A stretch of 64,000 bases of DNA from Gnetum montanum. Taxonomy: Eukaryota > Streptophyta > Gnetopsida > Gnetales > Gnetaceae. Below, one piece after another: positions 45,199 to 57,500 of the stretch. The stretch spans positions 1,067,507 to 1,131,506 of the forward strand of contig MNCI01000651.1 in the NCBI GenBank assembly GCA_015680685.1, written 5' to 3'. The notes below the pieces were generated by a model. The model ran no database searches and was not told where the DNA came from. It saw only the letters and a program-made list of their open reading frames with translations. Positions within the stretch are counted from its first letter, which is position 1. Each line of letters begins with the position of its first letter. The position numbers and the translations under genes are program-made.

Positions 45199-46042
45199 TG
45201 GTTTAGAAACACATCTCCTGATTCTCTTGTGCTTTATCCTACAAGTAGTTTTTGCAGGTTTTGTGCTTGAGAGGAATGTCTTGGATGTCCATGAGACATC
45301 TTGACCAAGATTGGAGGTTTGACAATGGGACGTCTTGGCCGGGAGCAGTCTTCTTAGGTGGGACATCCCAAATGTTAGTGGGGCGTCCCAAGTCCTAGCG
45401 GGATGTCCCAACCGCATGCTAGATTGACAGCGAGATGTTTGGGGGTTCTAGGAGATGTCCTAGATGATGAGGAAAAAGCTCCATTGTGGTGTTTTGATGG
45501 GAAAACATTCAAAAGACTCCAGAACCTTGTGGGAAACATCTAGGAAGGTAAATAGAAAGATTCTTAGGGTTTTGGATCTCTATAATTATGTATGTATTCA
45601 TCCATGAGAAGGAAGGAGAGATGGTATGAGCAATGAGTGAGAGAAAACACTCTTGAGAGTAAAGGGTTGAGCAAGAGAGAGTGGGTGAGTGCAAGTGGTG
45701 ATTGCAGCTCCAAGATTAGCTTGTGATGTGTTGGTCGATGTGTTCTATTCTCTTGTATCTCACTTGTGAGTTGAGATCTCAGTCTTGGGTTGTGGGAGAG
45801 ATGTCTATTGGTTGTGTCTTGCATTAAGAACAACCATTGTGTGGTTGTAGAGCCTCATGCTTTGCAATATTGGTTTTGTGTGACAGGTTTTACATGTTGT
45901 GGGTTTTGTGAACTATGTTTTAATCTTCTAATAAATTATTTAAAGATAGCTAGTTTTATTGTTTCTAGCAACAAGTTTTCTTTGCATAATATCTGGATTT
46001 AGTGCTCTGAAGATGATTTAATTGTGGAGTGAACTTGCTCCA
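45199..46042 (+). repeat. 3' LTR of the chromovirus
   Basis: Begins with TG at 45,199 right after a purine-rich tract (GAAGAATGGGAGAG) and ends with CA at 46,042, where element 3 integrase resumes. It has a TATA-like TATAATTATG near 45,581. Its front part holds a cluster of GGGAYGTCCCAA-like words (45,270-45,470). Confidence 0.7.
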
Positions 46043-46860
46043 ATCTTACATTATAGTGACTGTTGATTATTGCACTAAGTGGGTAGAAGCAACTATAGTT
46101 GAGGATTGTAGGGCCACAACAGCTACAAAGTTCTTTCAACAACAGATCGTAAATAGATTTGGAGTACCATGCATGCTAATAATAGACGATGGGACTCATT
46201 TCACTAGAGTGACATTTAAGAAGCTAATGCAACAACTTGGGGTCAACCATAAATTAACCACACCTTATCACCCTTAAGCGAATGGTCAAGCAGAAGTGAC
46301 TAATAGAGAAATCAAAAGAATATTAACTAGAATTGTTAGTTGATATAGGAAGGATTGGTGTACTAAACTTAATGATGCTTTATGGGCATATAGATCAACT
46401 TGGAGACTTCCTATAAGGTATTCACACTACGAGGTAGTTTATGGCAAATTGTCTACTCTACCAATTCAAGCAGAATGAAATACCCTTGCAATTGCCAACT
46501 CACTTTACCTAGATCTAGACTTAGCTCGAAAAGAACGATTAGTGAATCTAATCTTTTAGATGAAAATCGGTTGATAGCTCAAATAAGTAAAGAAATCTAT
46601 AAGAAGTATTCCAACAAGACATTAAAATTAAACAAGTATCCATCAAGCTTGGAGATAAAGTTCTTTATTATAACCCAAACCATGTTCCACAAAAGACCAA
46701 GTTTCAAACCTTATGAGAAGGACCTTATATCGTCCATGCTACGTACCAATCATGCACCATTCAAATTTATCACCTAGTGGACCCACATAAACTTATCCTT
46801 GTCAATATTTAACAGGTAAAACCATTCCGTGACTTTCCCTACTCCTCTAAAGACTCTACC
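46043..46860 (+). pseudogene. Element 3 integrase core and C-terminus
   Basis: SYIIVTVDYCTKWVEATI opens the fragment just after the first catalytic Asp region. IIDDGTHFTRVTFKKLMQQL (46,180) carries the second Asp and EVTNREIKRIL (46,295) the Glu. One TAA replaces the Gln of PYHPQ at 46,276. The C-terminal LWAYRSTWRLP and LDLDLARKERL blocks reach about 46,540; weaker similarity runs to 46,860. This is the best integrase copy of the family in the window. Confidence 0.85.
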
Positions 46861-49800
46861 TTGCATAGTAGACCATCCATTGCTCATTCAATCTTTCAAG
46901 TTTTTGCTTTTGATGATAGTCGTGGGGGTGTCAACTGGTACACTTAGGCACCAAACCTTCTTTTTACATTTTTGTTATACTTTTTACATTTTCTTATTAA
47001 TTTTTACATTCTTTAATATCTTTCACATTCTTTTATACTTTACACATTTTAAATTATTTTTCATTCTTTAATATCCTTCAAATTTTGTATACATTTTTTC
47101 TTACCTATTTCTTATTCTTCAGTAATTTTTACTATTTTCATGTACATATTTTTGTTGATTTTTTAAAATAAAGTGTAAGGGAATAAAATGAGATGTAGTC
47201 AAAACAATGAGAATTTCACCCTATGTTATCAAATCATTAAAAGATTGATTATGTATGTAGTGAAACCACATCATCCATCCACTCATTTTCAATAAAAAGA
47301 TTGATTATGTATGTAGTGAAACCACACCATCCATCCACACGTTTTCAATAATGAGAGGTTCTTAGCATGGACATAATGAAATTCTTTTCACAATAAAACT
47401 AAAATAAACTTGTGATCATTATGCTTGGATAGAAAAGTGAAGGACCAAGTGGGAATAAAAAGGGTGTGACATCAAGGGGATTTGTGGATTCTCTAAGGCT
47501 ACTACTATAAGTCTTATCTTCTTGTTAAGTTGTATTATTTACTTGAGTTCTAACAAAAAACAGAGGTATGTCCAAAATAAGTGCTACCTTACCATGTCAC
47601 TAGAAAGACATGTTACCTATGCCTGAAGGTAGTCCTCTAGTAAAGTTGACATAGCAATAACCTAATAAATATACATAATAAAAATTTTTGGGGGTTCCAT
47701 TCAAAAGACATGCTACCCATGCTTGTGTTATAATCGGAAGCAATAGTTTCAATAAAGCAATCAGCAGATCAGATCTGAAAATACACTAAAGAAGCTTTGG
47801 AGAAATTAATAAAACGCTGTAGATTTGAATAAAACGTTAAAGGTAGAAAATATCGCGCTGTAGTAGATCAAATAGACGCTGTAAATCACTGAAAAAATCA
47901 CTGTAAACTCCAGCAAACGTTTGCTGTAAAAGTAGAATGAAAACAACAAAAGAAAATATCACAAGAACATAGAGATTTATGTGGTTTGGGCCCTTTTTAC
48001 CCTACCTCCAGAACAATGCTGATATGCCTTCTATTCTCCTTAAATCTTAAGGACACAAGCCGTCCTTATAGCTTTCCCAAGCACCCAATCTATTACTCCA
48101 ACAGATTTCAGATCTCAGACTCTCCTCTCCAAGGTAAAACCTCAATACAATGCTTCTGCATCAAAAACACCCTTAAAGGCTACTCCAAGCCTTTTATTTA
48201 TAAGGAAACATTAGGACCAAATCCCAATTCTAACACATGTGGGATAAAACACATCCCCACATAAACATCATCACTTTACAAATTGATCCTTCCCCCCCTT
48301 CCAGCCCCTCTTTTTTTCCCCTCTTTTTTTTTCTCATATCATTATTTAAAATGCAACATGCTTTTAAAAACATAAAAGGAAATACAACAAATAATACTAA
48401 TGTATTTGTCATTCATTTTTCCAACACCTTGAAGGTAGGTGACTTCTCAGAAATTTCAAGGTTTTTGGACTCATATTGGTTACGGGGCTAGAAAGACATG
48501 TTACCCATGCTTGAAGGCACTCCTTTGTCCAATGGCCAAGGCTCCTTTAAAACTAAATTACGTTATTAATAAATTGCTTCATTGTACTTCATTGCCAAGT
48601 GTTAATATTTCTTGCAGTTGTGGTAGTCTTGTGGTTGTTAGTTTTGAGATAATACAATGCGATGTCATTGGTAAGTGGTATGAAGTTGGTTTGGATCTTG
48701 GACGGAAGGGCTAATGATCATTTTAACCATGCATTACACGTAGAATTCATTATGCCTATAATAAGACACCTCATGTCCCATTTTCTACAATCCTTGCTAC
48801 TACCATTTCACCTCATTGTTGTATACAAGCATAACTTGATGGATTTGTATAATATAGTATTATTTTCTTATTGAGGCAATACTAACATGTGTGTTTTGGA
48901 AGACAGGTATGTTTTACATTAACTCTTTGAGTGCCTACGAACACTTGTAGGTGTGGTTATATAAGAGCACTAAGGGCAGGAGCCTACTTTAGGGAGGATC
49001 CACTTGTATAACTCTTGTGCTTTATACTTGATGACCAATTTCACATTATCTTGTGCTTCTAGAACACTTATACAATCATTGTTATTTTCCTATACACTCA
49101 TCTTCATTCATGTATTCAACAATTTTGATCAACCATCTCCTACAAAGCTTAATCAACTTACCTTGCCCAAACTCATTTCACACACTTTCAAGGACAAATT
49201 CTTACATTCTAAGCATCACCTATGATTAAGAACCCTTTAAACCATTTCTCTACCTTTTAAACTATCCATTTTATCCCATTTTTTCATTACAAATAGCACA
49301 ATATCTTGAAAATTTTCACGGTGATATAGTAGATACAATGTATGAGCCCTTGCAATGTCGCATGCACGATGTTGTGTCTACAATATATCCCTACTAAAAA
49401 TCTATATATACACACGAGGTGTTAGAAAAGTTTTTCATTCTCTCATTTCACACACAAGGAGTTTATGTTGTTTTTCTGACCTCCAAGCTTTAGAGAGCCA
49501 TATCTTTCTCACCACAACTCCAATTTGTGTCATTTTTGTTTTCTTTTGCTCATGGAGTGGCCAACTTAGTTGTGGGAGAGAGTACTACATGTAGTTCATG
49601 CGATGTAGTCTGTGTGAATTGCATCCAATTTTTCTAATGCTTGGAAGAACAAAGTAACGATTAGAATTATAAGAAATGATTATATTTTCACCTAATACAA
49701 GTTAATAAACTTAATGATTTTTTTCCAAATAACCATTCAAACACACATTAAATAGGAAATTTAACGATTGTGATCAGTCATAAAAGATAAACTTGCTTGT

Positions 49801-49995
49801 AAACAGTGGAAAATTCTTCAATTAAGGGTTTTTCTTGGAGAGGAATTTATCCAAGTTACAAATTTTTCAAACTCTGCAATCCGAGTTAGAACTAAAGTTG
49901 ACGTTAAGGAATGATTTTGATCAAAATCCAAGAATTCGAGGAATGTTTATGAATTCGAGTTAGTTATGTAATCTCAAAACTATTCATGATTGTAG
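46861..49995 (+). other. Noncoding spacer of element 3
   Basis: Starts with a T-rich stretch of TTTTACATT-like words (46,960-47,100), also present on the other strand in element 1 (780-870). It continues with blocks shared with element 2. AGACATGTTACCYATGCYTG units recur at 47,608, 47,705 (interrupted by the solo LTR) and 48,493. A 49-bp tandem duplication (ATTGATTATGTATGTAGTGA...) lies at 47,240-47,340. No credible ORF. Confidence 0.6.
47726..48426 (+). mobile_element. Solo LTR, probably Ty1/copia type (701 bp)
   Basis: Runs from TGTTATAATCGG to TTTTTCCAACA, with TG/CA ends. It is flanked by 5-bp GCTTG (47,721-47,725) and CCTTG (48,427-48,431), a target-site duplication with one mismatch. 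It splits a recognisable ATGCTTGAAGG repeat unit of the host element, which proves the insertion. The internal ATTTATGTGGTTTGGGCCC resembles a common plant copia LTR leader motif. No internal coding region remains, as expected after LTR-LTR recombination. Confidence 0.85.
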
Positions 49996-52761
49996 ATGCT
50001 TCCCAAGAGACTTGAAGTGGAAGGACCTTCACAACCAAGGAAGAAAAGTCCTAGAGGAAGAGGTAGAGGAAGAAACAGAGAATCGACTCCTCTTGCAAAG
50101 CAAAAGGCTTAGTCCTACAACATCTATTAGCCTACACCTATGACAGGGCAATTTGCCTAGGTAGAAGCTAATGCACTGCCTATGCAATAATAGGGACAAT
50201 GCCTCACACTCTTAAATGAGTGTCTTCAAGCCATCCAGGAAAAGTCCATTATGTCCATGATCATAGTGGAATTAAATTTTGGATTGTTTATGGATTTTGC
50301 TCATGTTGAAGTTTAGGAACGACTACAAGCCTCTCCTTTGTGGTCCACCATCTCAAGTAATGGTGAATGGTACTTGGGAGAAGTTTACCAATTCTGGAAA
50401 TATAAACAAGATGATGCTATTATGAAAATAGAAGAGGTTAGAGTGTCATACTCACTTGAAGCAATAGCCAAGGCACTTAATATTCCAAACGTTAGAGCCA
50501 ACATTGCCCAAATATCTACTAGGTCCAACTTAGAGGCAAAAAAATTATGGCTATAGAGGGCCTATGGAATGAGTGAGAAAGAGTATAATGGATTGTCCAT
50601 GGCTGAGAAAATTTACTTCAAGATTGGGACATACTATCTATTTCTTACACAAAGACTAAACATAATCTTTACCTATGCTGCTAGAGGAAGCACCATCTTG
50701 ATGGGGAAATTTGAGGTCAATATGGCTCATTTGCTATTTTTGGAAATCCAAATGAGATTCAAGGAGAAGAAGATAGGGAAATTTACTTTGCCATTACCTT
50801 GTCTCATTAGAATATTGTGCTGACAAGCAAAAATATTGGGCTACACCAATGATGTGCTTCGCAAAGCCCAAAATGACTCTTATGCTGAAATCTCTAAACC
50901 AATGTCACGAAAGAAAGATCGAGTGAAGAAGCCAATAGACATTGAGGGAGTAGCAGTGTCTACACCAGCAGGAAACATTCCAGTTACGGGAATGGAACAA
51001 GCAAGACCCATTGGGTCAACACCAGCTGTTAAGAGACTAGGGCAAAGTGCTCCTCTAGCGCATCATGATTATAGACCTTCGATGAGCCATTTGTAGTAGA
51101 TTGTTAAGACAATAAGTTAGGGAAGCTATGAGGTCTCAAGCATGTCTAGAGTGTAGGACAATCTCAATAAGTCTACCATATCAATATGACCTGCAAGTGG
51201 TTAAGTCACATTGCAGACATGAGAAGACAAAGACTAGACACAACAAATTTGTGGGAATGCTACATCTTTCCAAGTGATGTTTGAAATAGAAGAACGAGCC
51301 ATAGTAGTGGTAATGCAACATTAAGATGTAGTAGGAGCAGATGAAGTCATCATTGATCATATAAAAACAATCTTTTAATGTTTCAGTTGTGTCACTAGTT
51401 GATATCATTGGAGCAAGAGGTGTGGAAACTATAGCCAAAATGTCAATGGCCCCAGCAAAGCAGAGCAATATATTGGATAGTCTGCTATAGACAAGACAAG
51501 TTATGCAAAACCTCTTTGATGTTTCTAGTGATGTCATTGTAGTTTAGTTGGAACTAATGTTAACCAAGGATAAGCTGGTCATTGCTGAAACCGGAATGGA
51601 ACATGCTGAAAACGAAGTGTAGAGGTTACAGGAGGAATTGGCCACACTGAAAGTAGAAAGAAAAAACCTTGCACAATACATTGCACCTGACTAGTTAGAT
51701 GAATTTAGGAATGAATAGATTGACCAACTGATGACCAAGTATGCCCAAATGGAGATGGAGAAAGAGAAGGTGGCATGGAACACTTTAGTGGCAGATGTTG
51801 AGACATATGCCCATGTCAAAGCTCTAACTGCACTTGAAGAATAAAATAAGAGAATTGTTGCTGAGAATGTAAGGTTGACAAACATAGAGAAATAAAAGAA
51901 TGTTCTAGATGAAAGCATTCATTAGTTGAAAGAGCAATTTGTTCGGGTCAACCTTGATATCAGATAGTTGGCCAGAGAAAATAGACCCCTGTCCATGGAA
52001 AAAATCCATGCTGTATGCTAGAAATCAACCATCGAGATCAGTGTGTGGTAAAATGAGGTCAAGAAGTATGAATTAAAAGAACACTTCAGAGATCAAGTGA
52101 GAATGTATAAGAAAATCAACGAAAAAGAGATCTATATGACCAAAGATAGAATCTACTCCATCACAACACAAACATGGGATTGACAACCCATCTTGGACAA
52201 TCTTGCCCATGTACACCAAGTTGAAATCAAGAATAAAGACTTGCAAATTAAAAATTTGACAAAGTACATGGGGTCAGGAAATCTCCGATATGCTAAATTA
52301 GCCATGTTAACAGTAGACAAGCCTAGAACGAAACTAGAGCAACAAGTGGCTGTAGTTTACGCAATGTATGAGAATGTGTTTGTAGACAGAAAGGATGCAC
52401 AACAAAAGCTCCACATAGCAAACTCTGAGGTACAAGTGGTCAAAGCTAGCTAGCAAGATTAGAAGGACATAGCAACAAACTTGGCCAGAAGAATAACTGA
52501 TTACCAAGACTTGAAGAAAATGGCTAGGGCTTTTGAAGAAGAATGAAGGCAGTTTGTAGCATGGTTAGTGAAAGCAAACAAGATGCTCTCCTAGTTGCTA
52601 TGTCCTTGGAAAGTATTGACTTCAGTGAATTTGCCTGGATGGTACATGATCTGGGATTTGAAGAAGAGAAGCTTTGGGCACTACTTAGTAGGTATCAATT
52701 TTAGAAGCTTGATGACAAGGGAAAGAAGCTGATAGAGGAGCCACCACTGCCTAGAACATAA
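49996..52761 (+). pseudogene. ORF3 copy 3 (most complete): accessory ORF of an Athila/Tat-like element
   Basis: Starts at ATG 49,996 and reaches TAA at 52,759, about 920 codons with stops and a few frame changes. Order: a basic N-terminus with an Arg/Gly tract (RGRGRGR, residues 19-26); a conserved globular-looking region (50,290-50,830; LYYLF- and ARGSTIL-containing blocks); a Ser/Pro linker with VKKPIDIEGVAVSTPAG (50,910-50,990); a long Lys/Glu/Gln coiled coil (51,540-52,560); and a C-terminal part (SIDFSEFAWMVHDLGFEEE, 52,612-52,668). No transmembrane segment, so it does not look like the env-like ORF described for Athila. Most internal stops are TAG at expected Gln sites. Function unknown. 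Confidence 0.65.
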
Positions 52762-52982
52762 GGACTATATCGAGCATTGTTTATTTTGGTTTGTTTTAAC
52801 TTGTTTTTGTCATATGTGTCAATCACGCATTGCATGATAATTTTGTAAATACCACTCGAACCACAATTCAACATTCATAAGAGAGTCAGTTATGTATATA
52901 AGTCATAATGTCAAAGTCTATATATAACCCCACAAATTTGTAAGGACCTTTATCCTCCTTTTGTTTAACTTGAGGACAATCA

Positions 52983-53930
52983 TGTGGGTATGAAAAAACC
53001 TTTATTATGCACACTACGATATCGTAGCTTTGCATATGTAATCGTAGATGCGATGAAGTGGACCATGGTCATGTCTATAAATATCAACCTACTGTCACAT
53101 CAAAGGAACAACTTTTTACTAACACGTAGTGAAACGTTTGCAGTTTGTTTTCGTAAGTTAGAGTTAGAGTGAATGCCCATTGTGTGGTGAATTACAGATG
53201 TACAGAATCTTTATTCGAATGGATTGTTCTTGGACATAGTTCATGAACAGCAATAAAGATTGAGATTATTTTTCATCATTACAACAATTCACTTAGCATA
53301 ATTTTACTTTTCCATGTTGTTTACATTTACTAAGTTATTTACTTTTACTAAGTCTTTTACTTTCCAATGTCTATTCGTAAGGCGGAATAAGTACGATTGG
53401 TTTCAAGTGTAAAGTGTAACTGTTTGGTAAACCATTAGTAACTTTGCTTGAGTCAGGACTGTGGAGTTGGGAGCCAACACACACTATGTACTCATTTTGC
53501 ATAACACATGTTAGAACAACACAAACATAAACAAATAACAAACCAAGCATTGATGACCAACCTAAGCTAAAAAAGCTCATCATATTTAACTCTTATTCCA
53601 CCAAACCAGCCAACACAACACCCTTGAGCTTCACCAATGTCCAATCTCAGAACTCTTGGAGACTAGTACCTAACACATAGTCTCAATATGTTTAGTTTTC
53701 ATGTCTACTTAATTACATTAGATGTTTAGTTTTTATGTGTACTTAATTACGTTAGTTAAATGTTCTGCATGCAGCTCTTACAGGTCTGCCTTGCATTCAC
53801 CCATAATCACTCTCATTGGTATTAGAAGCCCAATAGTAAATAACCTTTCAACTTTTAATGCCATGGTCAAATATCAACTTGTGAACAATCTTCTTTTCCT
53901 TTAGGATGAGCAACTGAAGTAAAAGCACCA
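52983..53930 (+). repeat. LTR of element 3 (right end approximate)
   Basis: TGTGGGTATGA follows AACTTGAGGACAATCA, the same arrangement as at 15,606. Homologous blocks to 18,155-19,090 include TTTCAAGTGTAAA (53,400 and 18,580). An imperfect 36-bp tandem repeat (ATGTTTAGTTTTCATGTCTA type) is at 53,687-53,757. The right end is not sharply defined. Confidence 0.5.
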
Positions 53931-54266
53931 TTCGCTGTAGCTAGGAGGGGGCATTGTGGAACGTTTGAGGTCTTATAATCAATTGGTCACAACCTTTGGT
54001 GCTAACTTCACAACATCACTTGTTGACCATCAAAATCATCAACAGTCTAACATCAATAATCTTTTTTGGAGAAAATGCTAGAGGAAGTAATCAATACTTT
54101 GAAATTTATGTGATTTTTTCAATCCTAAATAAATCTCAGAATGTCTACTCATCAATTGTTGGAAATTGCTTTTAATTGGTGGTTAGCATTTAAATCTATA
54201 GTTGAGGTCTCACAGTTAAATCCATAGTTTACACTATAACTAGTTGTAAGTTGTCAAACTCTAATT
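53931..54266. other. AT-rich DNA with no recognised gene
   Basis: Short stretch between the element 3 LTR and the L1 target site. No feature seen. Confidence 0.5.
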
Positions 54267-54573
54267 AATGCTTAGTGTTTTTTTTTGGGAAAAATTTGGG
54301 CTATATTACATGAAAAATTTACAGAATGTGCATGCCAAGCTCCCAAAAAAGGGGAAGAGGATCCTCCCCCATGCACCCAACACCCTCAAGCAAAATTTGG
54401 TGGGCCCCCCACCCTCATGTTGAGGCCAGAACCATCCCAACAACAGGAAAAAAAAACAGCAAAACCCCCCAAAAGCCCCCAAAAACGTCACAACCAAATG
54501 AAACGAGGAAAAAAAAAACAAGACAATAGAGACATCGGTGGCACCACCCCCCACTCCCCACCCCTCCCCCAAA

Positions 54574-57500
54574 TTACAGCCTAAGCGGTAGCCAAGAACA
54601 GGGACAATAGGTGCTCTCCTGCGCATGGATATCATCTAGGACCTCCTTGTGCGGCTTCGTGTCAACGAAGGCCACCACCTCCTGAAATCTTTAGAAAGCC
54701 TTCGTTGCCTTGCTCCCCTACTTATCAGAGTGAAAGTGTCTTCCTTGCCTATGGATGTGGCACTGCAAGGCCGACCACGGGGCATTCTGACCAATGTTGA
54801 GAATAACATAAGGACAATGGCCCCCCTGTAGCCAGGCAATCACTTGATCAGCATGGGCCTTATCCAGCTGACGTTGGATTTGGTCTTCCTCCTCTTCTTG
54901 GGCTCAGCACTTAGCAACCTCCCTTTCTGTCTCCTGCTGCTGCTTGGCCTCATCTTCTAGCTCCTACCACACTCTTTCTCGGAGCATTGCCTCTTGCTCA
55001 AGCTGCGAGGCTGCCTGGGCCAAATCCCAGCAGATTCTTTCTTCTTTGACGGCCACCCAAATGGCCTCCTCCTACTGCGCTGCCCATAGCTGCCTCTTCT
55101 ATCGGAACTCTTCATCTCTTTGGTGCCACTGCTCCTCCCGCATTAGTTGCTTTGTGGCCTGCCCTTGCTCCACTCCCGCAACAAATGATGTCCAGTAGGA
55201 TGGGGATCACCCCCCATGCACATGGCCTCTAGCCTCCATTGTTTGTGCACTAGTGAACGGGCCCCCTCCTAGAGAGGAGGCTTTACGCAGCTCACCCCTG
55301 GATTTACTCCTTGGCTCCTCCCCATGCACCTCCTCCACCCCTCCCCTAACCCCCCCTTCGACTCTAAAGAGAGCTCCACAACAGCTGGTCATGTAGCACA
55401 ACTGTCAGCCATAGACCACACGAAGGGATGGCCCCACTTGCTCCAAATGAGTGGCACCCCCCACAACCTTCCAAAGTGCGAAAATAAGGCTAGAGTGGCA
55501 CCCATGCCGTTGCCTCCGTAGCACAACCAGAAAAAGTTGAGGTAGATTAGCCATACACCCCTAATGCAGGCAGCTCATCAGAGAAAAGTGGACCCAAACC
55601 AATTTCCATGCATTTCTAGACTGGACAAAGAAGTGATCCACCAGGACCATCACCTCTTGCCACAATGGCTCTAAGGTCCTCTTTGACACTTGCCCGCTCC
55701 CTGTCTTGGGGACAGCCTTGGGGAAAAATTCTTTGGTGTCTTGTAGCCCCTAGTTGCACAAAGGAACCTCCTCCCCTATTGCCGACACATGAAGTATTCA
55801 TGCAATGGCAGCCTTCGTGAGCTTGATGTGGTTACTGCGAAAAATTGTCCAATCCTCCACCCAGTTGGTGAAAAATGGCCTATCCTAGCCTCCATCTCAA
55901 GATGCCATAGCACCTCATTCCTTTGGAATTCTTCACATGGGGGCTTAATAGTGGGTGTCACCCCCATCGCGAACAAGGCTTCCTACCACAGGTGCACACC
56001 TTCTGTAGCCATTTGTGCTGGCCATAGCAACGGCTCCCCCCTAAACACCTGAAAATTGTGCACATGCCACAGTCTCCATAGAATAGCAGTGGCTAGAGAC
56101 TCCCTGTTGAGCTTCATTCCAATTGGCAAGTTAGCTGCTCTCCACACTTGCTTGGTAAAAATGCATTCTTGAGCAAAGTGCATGGTGGTTTCGACCCCCA
56201 CCATGTAGAGGGGCCATGTGTACTTAATTTGCATGTTGCGCCTTCGCAGTTCCTAGCGTATGAGAATAGCGTCATGGCACAATAACCACAAAAAGATTTA
56301 AATCTTTTTGGGCAAATGCCTCGTCCACACATGGCACCACTCCCCAATCGGAGGAAATCTATCCCAAATCAGTTGTTTAGTTGGGGCATTTAATGACCCC
56401 ATTGTTGTCAGCACCTGCATGTGCTGACAAATCACCTGTCAGGTGTTTGAAACATTCCCTCCCACTTTCCAAGGCGTGCACTTGCATTGTAGAAGGACAA
56501 CCCACTATGCAGGATTCGAGTCTTGCAACAATAACTTACCCAAAAGGGCCTGATGTCCCATCGCCAAAACATCCTAGAATCTCAGTATGCTTAGACCCCT
56601 CGCTTCTTTAGGTCTCGCCACCTTGTCCCAAGCCACCAAATGAAGATGGTTCCCCCTTTAACCCTTGACCATGTAAATTCTCAAATAAGCTTGACCACTT
56701 GGTCAATCACCCTTGTTGAGGGGTAAGCCGCACTAGCTGCAAAATGTGCTATGGCCAACAACATCACCCGTGCCCACAACACCCTTCTAGCCTAGGAAAG
56801 AAATCTATTCGTCCAATGGGAAACCTGTTCCTACATACGTCCTAGCAAACCCCCCCACACTCTACATCGATGCCAATTAAACAACAGGAGCCCCAAGTAC
56901 TTGTCTTCAGCCGAATCGGGCAGCACCCCCAACACCTGAATGATCCTTCCTTATATCCCCATGTCAATGTTTAATAGGTGGAAAACCAACTTAGCCTGAC
57001 TGATTTGGAGCCCGATTTCCTCCCCTATGCAGTGGAGGGCTCTATTGATTGCATGTGCTTGCGGCATGGTGGCCTTTGAGAATAGAATAGTGTCATTCGC
57101 ATAATGTTCCACCATGTATTGCACCCCATTGACGCCCAAACCTCTCACCCCCTCAGCTTCATAGTATGTCCCCATTGTATCCATCACCAGAATGAAGAGG
57201 AATAGAGACAAAGGGTACCCTTGTCAAAGCCCCCTTGCAGTGGCTTCAAAACCCCATAACTTGTCCTTGAAATCCAAGGAAAAAGCCCTCGACCATTGAA
57301 TGTTAACACACAGATCAGTGAAGTGCAATGGAAACCTTTGCGAAGCATAACCTCCCAAAGAGCCTCCCAAGTAGCCGTATCATAGGCTTTAGTGATGTCC
57401 AACTTCAGGCACATCCTAGGGAACTTACTCACCCAGAGCGAGTGAACAACTTTCTGCACTAGAATGATCTGGTCTTGTATGGGCCTACCCTTAACAAAAC

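Larger units (their letters stand above)
41480..46042 (+). mobile_element. Chromovirus (Ty3/gypsy) lacking its 5' end
   Basis: The plus strand carries the end of gag, then protease, RT, RNase H, integrase, chromodomain and 3' LTR. The chromodomain after integrase places it among chromoviruses. The 5' LTR and most of gag are absent; coding similarity starts near 41,480. It ends at CA 46,041-46,042, directly against the integrase of element 3, so it inserted into that element before the left part was lost. Confidence 0.85.
46043..53930 (+). mobile_element. Element 3: 3' half of an Athila/Tat-type element with ORF3
   Basis: Contains the integrase core and C-terminus, a long noncoding spacer homologous to that of element 2, the best-preserved ORF3 and an LTR. 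Everything 5' of the integrase core is absent. It is interrupted by a solo LTR at 47,726-48,426. Confidence 0.8.

Noticed and set aside
54285-54584. Plus-strand Pro/Lys-rich protein
   Set aside because: It is antisense to the L1 3' end; its composition reflects the C-rich strand.
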